From Actinomadura nitritigenes (lineage in GTDB: Bacteria > Actinomycetota > Actinomycetes > Streptosporangiales > Streptosporangiaceae), in assembly GCF_017573545.1 (NCBI RefSeq), contig NZ_JAGEOK010000002.1, positions 310,001 to 374,000 of the forward strand: a DNA stretch of 64,000 bases. The letters run 5' to 3'. The stretch's first letter is position 1; each line of letters starts with the position of its first letter. Made by a program: the position numbers and the translations under genes. The notes below the pieces were generated by a model. The model had not been told where the DNA came from. It ran no database searches and saw only the letters and a program-made list of their open reading frames with translations. Below are positions 7,952 to 16,225 of this stretch, one piece after another.

Positions 7952-10495
7952 TCACCCCACCGGGCACTGCCGCGGGTCGTCGCAGATCTTCAACGCGGCC
8001 GACTGCTGGAACAGCTGATGGATCTGCCTCGGGTCGCGGATCTGGTACGCGGCGCCCCCGGTGGCCTGCGCGAGCCGCTGGAGCGCGCCGACGTCGACGC
8101 CCGGCCCGAAACCGAGCCCGACGACCTGCACCGGCCGGCTCGCGTCGTACTCCGCCCTCAACTGCGCCAGCAGCGCCTGCTCCGACAGTCCGCCCGCGAA
8201 GTCGTTCCTCCCGTCCGTCAGCACGAGCACGATGTTGATCGCGTCGCCGCGGTAGCCGGCCTTGACGCTGCGGTAGGCGGCGAGCACCGAGTCGTACAGG
8301 CCGGTGTCCCCGTCCGGCTTCGCCCGCATCCGGCCGAGCGCCTGCTGCATCGCGGCGCGATGCGTGAGCCCGCCGTCCGCCGCGCCGAGCCGTCCCACCG
8401 GGACCAGCTCCCTGTACGGGAGCCGCCCGTCCATCCCGGTCGAGAACGCCCACAGCCCCATGTCGGCGGAGTCGGGCAGCAGGGACATCCCCTTCTCCAC
8501 CTCGCCCGTCGTCACCGCCATCCGCGACCGGCCCGTCCCCTGCACCTGCTCCAGCATCGAACCGGACACGTCGATCACGGTGAGCATGCGGGTGCCGAGA
8601 TGCATCCGCCGCCACATCTCCAGCGCCTCGCTGACCGCGCCCGGCGCCGGCGCGGCCGTCGCGGGCACCGCCGACAGTCCCGTCACCGCCGACAGGGCCG
8701 GCGCCGCGCCGCCGCCCGCCGGACGCAGACCCGCCTTCGCCAGCGCGCCCGCCCCCGCCCGGGACCGGACCTCCGCCAGGAACCGCCGCGCCGCCTCCGC
8801 CTTCCTCCCCGGCGCGGCGACCAGCGGAAAGTCCAGGCTCATCGTGCCGTCCGCCGGCAGCACCGCCCGGACCGGCGCGCCGCCCGCCACCGCGTGCCGC
8901 CAGACCGTCTGCTCCGGCACCGCCAGCACGGGCGTGCTCCCGCCGCCGAACCGCACCAGCCCGTCGAACGCCGCCGCCTCGCCCTGCGCGGACCCGTCCA
9001 CGCTCTGCGCGGACTGCAGGATCCCGGCGAACCCGGCGATCGCCCTGTCCCCCGTCCCGGCCGCCTGCTTCGCCATCAGCAGCGAGATCATGCCGGCCGC
9101 GCTCTGCTCCGGCGCGAGCAGCCGCAGGGACGCGTTCCCGCCCGGCGCCATCGCCCGCCACGCCAGCGCGCCCGGCGCCGCGTCCCTCGCCACCGCGAAC
9201 ACCACCGGCGAGTTCGCCACCGAGCCGATCGGCCTCGGCAGCGCGGTGCCCGTCCGCTCGGCGGTGCGTCCCGCGATCTCCAGCCAGAGCGACGAGTCGA
9301 GGACATAGGCGTCCGCCCGCGCCTGCGCGGCGGACCTGTCCCCGCCCAGCGCCAGCGCCATCGCCGACGACGGCAGCGTGTTCGTGGACACCTCGACGCA
9401 CCGCCCGCCGACCTCATGGTCCGCGTCGTTGAACTTCTCGGCCAGCGCGGTCACCGCGGGCGCCACCGCGGGATCGGCCGCCACGCTCAGCGCCAGCCGT
9501 CCCCCGCACCCCCCGCCGCCGAACGACTTCACGCCGACCAGCACCGCGACCGCCAGCACCGCGGCGACGCCCGCGATGAGCACCGGCGGAGGACGCCGCG
9601 GACCTCTCCGGCGCGCCGGAACCAGCGTCCGCGGCCCGCCCCTCACCGGCGCCGCGAACCGCGGACCCCCATTCGCCACCGGGCCCCCGCCAACGACGAC
9701 ACCGGCCGGCGGCACCGCCCCCTGCGCCGGGACGCCCCCGCTCACCTGCCCGAACGGCACAGCAGGCCCGGACGGACCGACCTCCGGCACGGATTGAGCC
9801 GTCCCCTCGAAGGGCGTGGGCCGCGGCCCAGGCCCCGGCGCCCCGAACGGCGCATGCACCCCAGGAGGAGTAGGCGCGGTCAAGAACGGCACGTCCGCCT
9901 GGCGGCCTCCCTCCGGCGCCGCAGCGACCCACGGACCAGACGACACAGCCGGGGGTTGCTGCGCAACAGGCGTAGACGGCGGGGAAGCGGCCGACCATGG
10001 CGCAGGTACGGGCGTTCCGGGCGACGACTCAACGGACGCCGCCGGGCTCGGCTCGCTGACAGGCGCGGAAGGCGTCGGTGCGTCCGACGAAGGCTCCGTG
10101 GCAGACGGCCCACCTGGCACCGCCGGGTTCGGCTCAACGGCAGGGGCGGCGGCAGATGGGCTGGCTGGCGCAGCAGAGGAATGTTCAGCAGCAGGCGTAG
10201 GCGGCGCCGAAAGAGCGGGAACGGCCGACCACGGCGCGGGCACGAGCATGGAGGGCGGCGGCTCGACGGGCGCTGCTCGGCTCGGCTCGGCGGTGACGGG
10301 CTCGGGCGGCGGCGCGGGGGCGTTCGTCGGCGGTGCGGCGGCGGTCAGCTCGGCGGGCGGCGCCGGGCTCGGCGCCGGCGGGCTCGGCGCAGCCGAGGGC
10401 GTGGGGGCGGGGTCGACGGCGGGCTGGGGTGGGGTGGGAAAGCCCGGGAGGTCCAGCGGGAGAGGCGGGAGGTCGACACCGTCTTCAGGAGGCAT
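7952..10495 (-). CDS. Membrane-anchored substrate-binding/von Willebrand factor A hybrid protein
   Basis: The 847-aa product has four parts: a Pro/Ala/Ser-rich low-complexity cytoplasmic region (about residues 1-290), a basic stretch and one membrane helix (about 305-325), a periplasmic-binding-protein-like domain (about 335-600), and a VWA domain (about 640-835). The VWA domain keeps the metal-site motif DVSGSM and later Thr/Asp positions (VLVLTDGRND), so cation-dependent ligand binding is likely. Proteins of this build are common in actinobacteria, but their role is not settled. The start is uncertain: ATG 10495 is preferred, but GTG 10510 is in frame and overlaps the end of tnpB. The TnpB element ends almost exactly at this start and may have replaced the native leader. 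Confidence 0.85.
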   Translation of the reverse strand: MPPEDGVDLPPLPLDLPGFPTPPQPAVDPAPTPSAAPSPPAPSPAPPAELTAAAPPTNAPAPPPEPVTAEPSRAAPVEPPPSMLVPAPWSAVPALSAPPTPAAEHSSAAPASPSAAAPAVEPNPAVPGGPSATEPSSDAPTPSAPVSEPSPAASVESSPGTPVPAPWSAASPPSTPVAQQPPAVSSGPWVAAAPEGGRQADVPFLTAPTPPGVHAPFGAPGPGPRPTPFEGTAQSVPEVGPSGPAVPFGQVSGGVPAQGAVPPAGVVVGGGPVANGGPRFAAPVRGGPRTLVPARRRGPRRPPPVLIAGVAAVLAVAVLVGVKSFGGGGCGGRLALSVAADPAVAPAVTALAEKFNDADHEVGGRCVEVSTNTLPSSAMALALGGDRSAAQARADAYVLDSSLWLEIAGRTAERTGTALPRPIGSVANSPVVFAVARDAAPGALAWRAMAPGGNASLRLLAPEQSAAGMISLLMAKQAAGTGDRAIAGFAGILQSAQSVDGSAQGEAAAFDGLVRFGGGSTPVLAVPEQTVWRHAVAGGAPVRAVLPADGTMSLDFPLVAAPGRKAEAARRFLAEVRSRAGAGALAKAGLRPAGGGAAPALSAVTGLSAVPATAAPAPGAVSEALEMWRRMHLGTRMLTVIDVSGSMLEQVQGTGRSRMAVTTGEVEKGMSLLPDSADMGLWAFSTGMDGRLPYRELVPVGRLGAADGGLTHRAAMQQALGRMRAKPDGDTGLYDSVLAAYRSVKAGYRGDAINIVLVLTDGRNDFAGGLSEQALLAQLRAEYDASRPVQVVGLGFGPGVDVGALQRLAQATGGAAYQIRDPRQIHQLFQQSAALKICDDPRQCPVG

Positions 10496-10502
10496 GGTGC
10501 CG

Positions 10503-11804
10503 TCAGTCACCTTCTCGGCCGTGAACGGCCGAGCTTGGTAGCCCGGTCTTCACGCCTCGTCGCGCTCCCCGTCCCACTGGCTGTGGTGCTGGGGGCGCAT
10601 CACCCCTCCCCCGCCTGGCCCGGGTGAGCTGGTCGTGGGGGATGGGGTCGGGCATGGTGACAAATGCCCACGCCGTGCGCGCCCGGTTGCGGATGTTCAC
10701 GGCGGCGATGTCGTCGGCCAGGCCAGCGAGCCCGCACGCGACGCAGCGGAACCGGCCCCGGGTGGGGCGGTTCTTCTTCGAGACGTGCCCGCACCAGCGG
10801 TTCGGGCAGCCCTGCGAGCTGTAGGCCGGATCCACCTGCAAGAACGGCACCCCGGCCCGGCGGGCCTTGTATTCCAGGAAGCCGCCGAGCTGGTGGAACG
10901 GCCAGGTCGAGAACGTGGCCCGCTGGTGCCGCCTGAGCCGGACCCGATCAGCGATCCCGTCGAGCTGTTCGACGGCGATTCCGCGATCGGTGCGTTGGGC
11001 ATCGGCCACGATCTGCTTGGAGATGATGTGATTGGTGTTGGTGGCGTGCCGCGTCTCACGCTGCTTGCGCTTTGCCAGCCGGCGCGCGGCCGACCTCGAT
11101 CCGGCCGCCTTCTTGGCCTGCAGTTCGGCCCGCCGCCGCGCCTGGGCCCGCCGGTACCGCTTCAAACCCTGGCCCTGGAAGTTGGCCCCATCGGAGGTGG
11201 TGGCCAGGTTCTCGATCCCACGATCCACCCCGATCCAGTCCACCGGATCACGGTTGAGAGGTTCCTCGGGGACCTCGCAGGTCGCGATCAGGAACCATTT
11301 CCCCTCCCGCAGCACCAGGTCCGATTCACCTCGGCGGTGCTCGGCCAAGGTCTTCAGGTGAGACGGCTCGCCGGTGTAGGCAATGCCTCGCAGGCGACCG
11401 TGAACCGTCCAGATCGACACGGTTCGCGCGTCGCACTGCCACGACAGGCAGCGATCATCAAACGGTTGCGCGGCGTCCGGCCGGAATGTGATCGGCTTTG
11501 ACTCGGCCTTATCCCGCCGCTTCGACCGCTCCGGGCCCAGCATCCCGGCGTCGATCAACGCGTGCAGTGTGGTGTAGGCGTCGGCGGCCTTCCGGATCAC
11601 ATGCAGCGCCGGTTGAGCCGACAATCCCAGGGCTTTCACCTGGTGATACAACAGCTTTTGCAACCCGGCACGGGAGAACACCCGCTGCCGGTAGGCCACC
11701 ATGGCGACCTGGTTGGCAGCCTGGTTGGCGATGCGCAAGGTCGCGGCCAGCGCCACCGCCTGCTCTGCGGTGGGCAGTAGCTTCACTTGCACCACCAATT
11801 TCAT
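10503..11804 (-). CDS. tnpB: TnpB RNA-guided endonuclease
   Basis: This 433-aa protein has an OrfB_IS605 helix-turn-helix-like N-terminus, a RuvC-like nuclease and an inserted zinc ribbon. The three RuvC acidic residues are visible: Asp in DWIGVDRGIENLA, Glu in GIAVEQLDGIADR, and Asp in LADDIAAVNIRNRAR. The zinc ribbon is CPNRWCGH...RCVACG. The protein looks intact and catalytically competent. TnpB proteins are established as RNA-guided DNA nucleases using a right-end RNA that overlaps the gene's 3' end; the hairpin at 10514-10533, inside the last codons, fits that RNA. The ATG at 11804 is preferred over a TTG at 11813. The stop lies within the 5' end of the VWA gene if the latter starts at GTG 10510. 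Confidence 0.9.
   Translation of the reverse strand: MKLVVQVKLLPTAEQAVALAATLRIANQAANQVAMVAYRQRVFSRAGLQKLLYHQVKALGLSAQPALHVIRKAADAYTTLHALIDAGMLGPERSKRRDKAESKPITFRPDAAQPFDDRCLSWQCDARTVSIWTVHGRLRGIAYTGEPSHLKTLAEHRRGESDLVLREGKWFLIATCEVPEEPLNRDPVDWIGVDRGIENLATTSDGANFQGQGLKRYRRAQARRRAELQAKKAAGSRSAARRLAKRKQRETRHATNTNHIISKQIVADAQRTDRGIAVEQLDGIADRVRLRRHQRATFSTWPFHQLGGFLEYKARRAGVPFLQVDPAYSSQGCPNRWCGHVSKKNRPTRGRFRCVACGLAGLADDIAAVNIRNRARTAWAFVTMPDPIPHDQLTRARRGRGDAPPAPQPVGRGARRGVKTGLPSSAVHGREGD
10514..10533 (-). repeat. Right-end hairpin of the TnpB element (possible reRNA 3' stem)
   Basis: CTCGGCCG pairs with CGGCCGAG across a 4-nt loop (8-bp perfect stem). It lies in the last codons of tnpB and is followed, in the tnpB reading direction, by GAAGGTGAC. 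It matches the hairpin upstream of tnpB except at the stem base, as expected of paired subterminal palindromes. Confidence 0.6.
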
Positions 11805-11896
11805 GGCCACCAATCTACCCTCTGCTTACTCTGGAACCAGCAGAAACGACCGATTGGACGGCACTGACGCGCCGTACACAAGGGAAGCGATTCCTT

Positions 11897-11917
11897 CCCG
11901 GCCGTGAAACGGCCGGG
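11897..11917 (-). repeat. Left-end hairpin of the TnpB element
   Basis: CCCGGCCG pairs with CGGCCGGG across a 5-nt loop (TGAAA on the plus strand), with a short T-run on the plus side. The GGCCGTGAA core is shared with the hairpin at the other end of the element. Read on the plus strand alone it could also act as a terminator. Confidence 0.55.
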
Positions 11918-11994
11918 ATTTTTCGTTAGAACCCTATTGAAACGAGAGGTGGGGCCGGAGCACATGGGTCTCGAGGCCCAATCGGGGACCCAAT

Positions 11995-12411
11995 TCAGTA
12001 GAGCGATGTGCTTTCGCGGGCGGTCCGGCGCAGGCCGAGGAGGGTGCCGGCGGCGAGGGCGCAGAGGGGGGCGAGGACGTTCAGCGGCGGGGCGACGTGC
12101 TCGACGGGGCGGAGGTTGGCGAGGACGGCGGGGACGGCCGGGCCGAGGGCCGCGAGGAGCGGGAGGAGCACGGGGCCGGACACGCCCGCGCGGCGCAGGC
12201 GGGGCGCGGTGAGGCGGGCGGCGAGGAAGCCGATGGGGAGCTGCACGAGGGCCGCCGCGGCGGCGGACGTCCAGTAGAAGGCGTCCGAGGACGCGAGGGA
12301 AGGTGCGGCGAAGGCGGCTGCCGACACGACGACGGCGAGCGCGGCGAGGACGGCCAGGGCGGCGGCCGCGGTGAGCAGCACCGTCGTGGCGGCGCGGCGG
12401 CGGTCGGGCAT
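11995..12411 (-). CDS. Small polytopic membrane protein, unknown function
   Basis: The 138-aa product has about four hydrophobic segments (residues 10-35, 45-65, 80-97 and 110-128) and short charged ends. No family was recognised and no catalytic motif stands out. It is the last gene of a leftward run with the DUF3592-like gene (9 nt upstream) and the pilus-linked lipoprotein. It ends about 50 bp before the estimated left end of the TnpB element, so any further downstream partner may have been separated by that insertion. Confidence 0.6.
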   Translation of the reverse strand: MPDRRRAATTVLLTAAAALAVLAALAVVVSAAAFAAPSLASSDAFYWTSAAAAALVQLPIGFLAARLTAPRLRRAGVSGPVLLPLLAALGPAVPAVLANLRPVEHVAPPLNVLAPLCALAAGTLLGLRRTARESTSLY

Positions 12412-12420
12412 GGGGCTCCT

Positions 12421-12876
12421 TCAGCGGGCGGCGAACCAGGTGACGACGGCGCCGGTGAGCAGGACCACGGCGGCGGCCGTCCAGGCGGGCGCGGCGCCGA
12501 GGTCGAGGCGGGCGCGCACGGGGTCGCGGGGGTCGTAGCGGACGGTCACCGGGTCGGACGGCCTGCGGCGGGGGCGGCCGGACTCGGTGATGACGTGGTC
12601 GCGGCCGTCCGCCGAGGTGAAGCGGACGGTCAGCGTGTACTCCCAGCCGGACGGATCGACGCCCTCGCCTTCGCAGGCGAGGACGGTGCCGGCGGCGCGG
12701 GCGGGGGTGCGGCGGCGGGCGGCGGCGTCCGCGACGACGATGAGCGGCGCGGCGACGAGCAGGATCGCCCCGGCGGCCGGCAGCGCGGCCCGGCTCACCG
12801 GGGCTAGGTCCAGGAGGTGCAGCGCGGCCCACGCGGCGGCGGCCGCGACGGCGAGGATCAGGGCGCGGCGTCTCAT
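12421..12876 (-). CDS. DUF3592-like membrane protein
   Basis: The 151-aa protein has two helices near the N-terminus (about residues 5-25 and 30-48), a soluble beta-rich loop (about 60-115) and a C-terminal helix (about 130-147). The loop pattern, with GTVLACEG, YTLTVRFTSADGR and PVTVRYDPRDP, resembles DUF3592 proteins, whose role is unknown. Its ATG overlaps the stop of the lipoprotein gene by 4 bp (ATGA), so the two are co-translated. Confidence 0.65.
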   Translation of the reverse strand: MRRRALILAVAAAAAWAALHLLDLAPVSRAALPAAGAILLVAAPLIVVADAAARRRTPARAAGTVLACEGEGVDPSGWEYTLTVRFTSADGRDHVITESGRPRRRPSDPVTVRYDPRDPVRARLDLGAAPAWTAAAVVLLTGAVVTWFAAR

Positions 12877-13427
12877 CGTCCTTCCCTCAGCCGGAACGAT
12901 CCGAGGATCGCGGGGACCCGGGCGGCGGCGGTACCGCCGTCGGGCGAACGGATCATGAATTCGAGCAGGGTCCGCCGCTCGGTGAGGACGTAGAGGCCGG
13001 TCAGGTGCATGGGGGTGCGGGTGCCGTCGGTCGAGGTGATCGTGTAGCGGGCCTCGACGCGGCGCGCGTCGGCGCCGTCGAGCGCGGTGCGGCGCGCGGC
13101 GGTGAGGTGGTAGCCGTTCAGCAGGGCGAGGCCGCGGAACTGGGCCAGCCGGCCGTCGAGCTCGCCGGTGAAACGGTCGCGGCGGCCGAGGTGGATCTGG
13201 CCGTCGTCGACGCCGGACGGCAGTTCCGGACCGTCGACGTCGAGCGTGGGCGCGCCGCTCTCGTCGGTGCCGCCGTGCGGGGCCCAGCCGGCCGGATAGG
13301 CGAACGCGTAGGCGTCGGAGCGGTACTCGCGGAAGCCCGCCGGGACGGGCGGCGGGTCGTGGTGCGCGGAGCAGCCCGCGACGAGGGCGAGCGCGGCGCA
13401 GGCGGTCAGCCGAGGCAGCGCCGCCAC
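12873..13427 (-). CDS. Secreted lipoprotein linked to the pilus genes
   Basis: The 184-aa product starts with a lipoprotein signal; the lipobox ALVAGC places the lipidated Cys near residue 19. The globular part begins FREYRSDAYAFAYPAGW, a pattern seen in PsbP/LpqN-like lipoproteins, and is beta-rich. The GTG at 13427 is chosen for the GGAGAGGGG site eight bases upstream; GTG 13436 is the alternative. It overlaps the end of the 515-aa pilin-like gene by 22 bp and the next gene by 4 bp, so it belongs to that operon. A role in surface anchoring of the pilin-like protein is inference from position. Confidence 0.7.
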   Translation of the reverse strand: MAALPRLTACAALALVAGCSAHHDPPPVPAGFREYRSDAYAFAYPAGWAPHGGTDESGAPTLDVDGPELPSGVDDGQIHLGRRDRFTGELDGRLAQFRGLALLNGYHLTAARRTALDGADARRVEARYTITSTDGTRTPMHLTGLYVLTERRTLLEFMIRSPDGGTAAARVPAILGSFRLREGR

Positions 13428-14953
13428 GGCACCCACCCCTCTCCCGGCTTGTAGTACTGGGCCCCGGTGAGGGTGTTGACCTGGTGTTCGGTGGAGCTCT
13501 CGAACAGTCCGCCGAACTTGCTCTTGCCGCCGGCCTCGCCCTTGACGTCGAGCTTGCCGGTGTCGCCGCCGACGTCGTAGGTCAGCCGGGACATCCGCCC
13601 GCCGCCGCCGTCGAAGTAGCGGTCGAGGGCGCCGTCGTCGCCGGTCCGCTCGTAGTCCTCGAACGCCTGCCGGTCCTGCGGGTCGGTGTAGTCGAGGGTC
13701 TTGTCGGTGACGGTGCGCTGGGAGCTGAGGATCCACTGCTTGCCGGCGGTCAGCTCGCCCTTGTCACCTTCGAGCGAGCCCTTGGCCTTGCCGTCGGCGC
13801 GGAAGTAGATGACGTTCTGGGAGTTGCCGGTCTTTGTCAGGCTGATCGGGTTGCCGTCCTTGTCCTCGGTGTACGCCCAGGTGGTCTGGCCCCGGTGCTT
13901 GACGTTCAGGCCGATGTTGGGGTTGAGCCGGATCTGCCCCTTGATCTTCTCGACCTCGGCGGGCGACAGCTCGACGCCCTTGCCGCCGAGCCGCCTGCCG
14001 ATCTCGTCGACCGCGAGGGCGAGCGCGTCCGCGGCGCCCGCGGCGGCGCGTTCGCGGGTGCCCTTGGGCAGGACCTTCCAGACGTCGCCGAGGTCGACGA
14101 GGGCCCCGATCTCCCCTTCGCCCTTCTCGGTGTAGTAGGTGGTGCGCTGCCCGGTCTCGTGGTCGGTGCGGGTGCCATCGATCAGCCAGCCGCGCGCCTT
14201 GAACGGCAGTTTCACCTTCCACAGGTTCAGCTCGCCCTTGAACCCGCCGGTGGGGCCGCCCTCCTGGTAGTCGGCGGACGGCTTCCTGTCCGGTTCGCTG
14301 CCGCCGATCCAGCGGTCGTAGTACTTGCCGACCCACGGGGTCTTGCCGATGAGCCAGGAGAATCCGCCGGTGAGGGGATTGGTGCGGACGACGAATTTCG
14401 CGGTGTTCCCGATGCGGTGGTCGACGAGGTCGTCGAAGAACTTCTTCGCGCCCTTCTCGTCGTCGAAGGAGTAGACCGTTCCATTCGTGAACTGCCCGCC
14501 GCCCCAGATGCCGATCTTGCCGAATCCGAAGCCGAAGTCGGGACTGGCGGCGGCCCCTTCACCCCAGGTGAAGTCGGTGACCTCCCAGGTGGTCCTCCCG
14601 TCCGCGCCGACCTTGCGGGTGAGCTGGACGGTGCCCCGGCTGTTGGTCCGCACGTTGATGCGGGTCGGGATCGTCACGGTCTCTTCGAGGTATTTCGTCT
14701 CGATGCCCGTCGTGCACGCGGTGGTGGGCTCGTCGGGGTCGGTCCGGCCGCCGTTCCCGCCGCCTCCCGCGCAGGCGTCGCCGAGGTGCATCCGGTGCAG
14801 CGCCCGGCAGACCGCGTCACTGGTCTGGCCTGGGACGCCGAGGACGAAGAGCGAGGCGCAGACCGCCGCGACGAGGGCCAGGATCCCGGCGTACTCCGGG
14901 ACGGACGCGCCGCGGTCGGCGAGCCGGTCCGGGCTGCGCTGCTGGGGGGACAC
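13406..14953 (-). CDS. Large exported protein with a pilin-type N-terminal signal
   Basis: The 515-aa protein opens with a short basic leader and the stretch ADRGASVPEYAGILALVAAV. This is a class III prepilin signal: Gly before the cut, Glu at +5, Tyr at +6, then a hydrophobic helix. The remaining 450 residues form a large mixed alpha/beta exported region with two N-terminal Cys-containing segments, and no recognised catalytic motif. If cut by the local prepilin peptidase it would be a pilin-like subunit ten times normal bulk, plausibly a tip adhesin or a surface-displayed domain. It sits between the TadG-NlpC/P60 fusion and a lipoprotein gene. Function is not known. The pilin-type reading rests on the N-terminal motif, which the two Flp pilins here share. 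Confidence 0.75.
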   Translation of the reverse strand: MSPQQRSPDRLADRGASVPEYAGILALVAAVCASLFVLGVPGQTSDAVCRALHRMHLGDACAGGGGNGGRTDPDEPTTACTTGIETKYLEETVTIPTRINVRTNSRGTVQLTRKVGADGRTTWEVTDFTWGEGAAASPDFGFGFGKIGIWGGGQFTNGTVYSFDDEKGAKKFFDDLVDHRIGNTAKFVVRTNPLTGGFSWLIGKTPWVGKYYDRWIGGSEPDRKPSADYQEGGPTGGFKGELNLWKVKLPFKARGWLIDGTRTDHETGQRTTYYTEKGEGEIGALVDLGDVWKVLPKGTRERAAAGAADALALAVDEIGRRLGGKGVELSPAEVEKIKGQIRLNPNIGLNVKHRGQTTWAYTEDKDGNPISLTKTGNSQNVIYFRADGKAKGSLEGDKGELTAGKQWILSSQRTVTDKTLDYTDPQDRQAFEDYERTGDDGALDRYFDGGGGRMSRLTYDVGGDTGKLDVKGEAGGKSKFGGLFESSTEHQVNTLTGAQYYKPGEGWVPWRRCLG

Positions 14954-15067
14954 GCCTCGCAGGCTCGCACGCGGGATTCCGTCGCGAATGAGCCCGGGGA
15001 CCCAAATACGGACCCATTCACGGGCCCGTTTTCCTTCCGTTCTCGGGCGCGTTACCTGGGCTTCTCA

Positions 15068-16225
15068 TCAGCCCGCGTAGGGACGCCGGAAACCGATGTT
15101 CCCGTCGTAGGTGTAGAACTTCACGACGTCGCCCGTGTGCGGCGCCTCGATCATCGTGCGGGTGGCGCGATCGACGACCATGCCGACATGTTCGGGGCCG
15201 CGCGGGCCCATATTGAAGAACACCAGGTCGCCCGCCTTCTCCTGGCCGGCCTGAATGCTCTGCCCGAACCTCCACTGGTCGTAGGTGACGCGGGGGATCG
15301 AGATTCCCGCCGCGCGGTACGCCATTTGCACGAGCGACGAGCAGTCGCAGTTCCCCATGGTCGCCACTTTCGGGTTCGGCGCCGTGCAGGTCCCGCCCCA
15401 CTGGTAGGGGGTGCCGAGTTGCGCCTCGGCGAAGGCGATGGCGCGCCGGATCATCTCCGGAGTCCCCGCCGGCAGCGGGCCCGGCGGCGGCATCGCGCCG
15501 CCGTATCCGATGTTCCGGTACGGGAACCCGTTGTAGGCGACGTCGCTCTCCTTGTCGACGAGCCGGAGCTTGAACGTCTTCTTCACGGCGGCCGCGTCGC
15601 CGCCCGGCCATGCGACGGTGCCTTCGCAGACCAGCCGGGCGGGGGGCGTCGGCTGCTCCTCGGGCGCGGACTCGCCCGGCGGGACCGGGGAGAACTCGTA
15701 GGTGCAGTCCGGCACGGCGAGCCGGGCGATCGCGACGGCGTTGCCGACCCGGCCGATGCCCCTGTCCCCCTTGGCGTCGGTGCACAGATGGCGGCCGTGG
15801 CGCAGGTCGTCCTTCTCCTGCTCGGTGAGCTCGCCGTCCTTCTTGAGCTGGCAGTCGGCGGTGACGGCCTTGACCTTGGCGTACGTGCCGTCCAGCCCGG
15901 TGAGGTGCACCTCGCCGTTCAGGCGCGTGCCGTTGTCGCGGGCGTAGCGCCCGGCCGCGTTCCGCGGGGCGTCGTCGGCGAGCAGCCAGGCGCCGAGGCC
16001 CGCGGGCGGCGTCCCGGACAGCGCCATCTCCGCCAGCCGCAGCCGGAGCGGTTCGAGCGCGCCGAGGGCCGCGGCGTCCGCGCCGCGCTGCGCCCGGCTG
16101 CGCATGTCGCCGGCCTGCGCGACGCGGCCGAACAGCAGCACGGCCGCGACCAGGCACAGCGCCATCCCGACGACGAGGACCGAGGTGGCCGCGCCCTCGT
16201 CGCCCCGCCGGGCCTCCCGGTTCAT
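15068..16225 (-). CDS. TadG-like pilus protein fused to an NlpC/P60 peptidoglycan hydrolase
   Basis: The 385-aa product begins with a TadE/TadG-like N-terminus: a basic lead, the DEGAATSVLVVGMALCLVAA membrane helix (about residues 8-32), and the ensuing QRGADAAALGALEPLRLR pattern of Tad minor pilins. A middle domain of unknown type follows. The C-terminus (about 260-385) is NlpC/P60, with catalytic Cys in CDCSSLVQMAYRAAG and His in PEHVGMVVDRAT. It would cut peptide stems of the wall, plausibly to let the pilus through. ATG 16225 overlaps the stop of the upstream prepilin peptidase (ATGA). A longer frame upstream reads through another gene and was rejected. Confidence 0.85.
   Translation of the reverse strand: MNREARRGDEGAATSVLVVGMALCLVAAVLLFGRVAQAGDMRSRAQRGADAAALGALEPLRLRLAEMALSGTPPAGLGAWLLADDAPRNAAGRYARDNGTRLNGEVHLTGLDGTYAKVKAVTADCQLKKDGELTEQEKDDLRHGRHLCTDAKGDRGIGRVGNAVAIARLAVPDCTYEFSPVPPGESAPEEQPTPPARLVCEGTVAWPGGDAAAVKKTFKLRLVDKESDVAYNGFPYRNIGYGGAMPPPGPLPAGTPEMIRRAIAFAEAQLGTPYQWGGTCTAPNPKVATMGNCDCSSLVQMAYRAAGISIPRVTYDQWRFGQSIQAGQEKAGDLVFFNMGPRGPEHVGMVVDRATRTMIEAPHTGDVVKFYTYDGNIGFRRPYAG

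Larger units (their letters stand above)
10507..11945 (-). mobile_element. IS200/IS605-superfamily element carrying only tnpB
   Basis: The element consists of a tnpB gene flanked by two near-identical hairpins (10514-10533 and 11897-11917). This is the subterminal palindrome layout of IS200/IS605 elements. No tnpA (Y1 transposase) or serine recombinase is present, so it is an IS1341-type derivative that would need help to move. Both outer boundaries are estimates: the right end is placed just past the downstream hairpin, beside the VWA gene start, and the left end a few tens of bases past the upstream hairpin. No target duplication is expected in this family. Confidence 0.62.

Noticed and set aside
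11897..11930. Hairpin with T-run as an independent plus-strand terminator
   Set aside because: No plus-strand gene ends here, and its sequence matches the hairpin at the other end of the TnpB element. An IS end explains it better.
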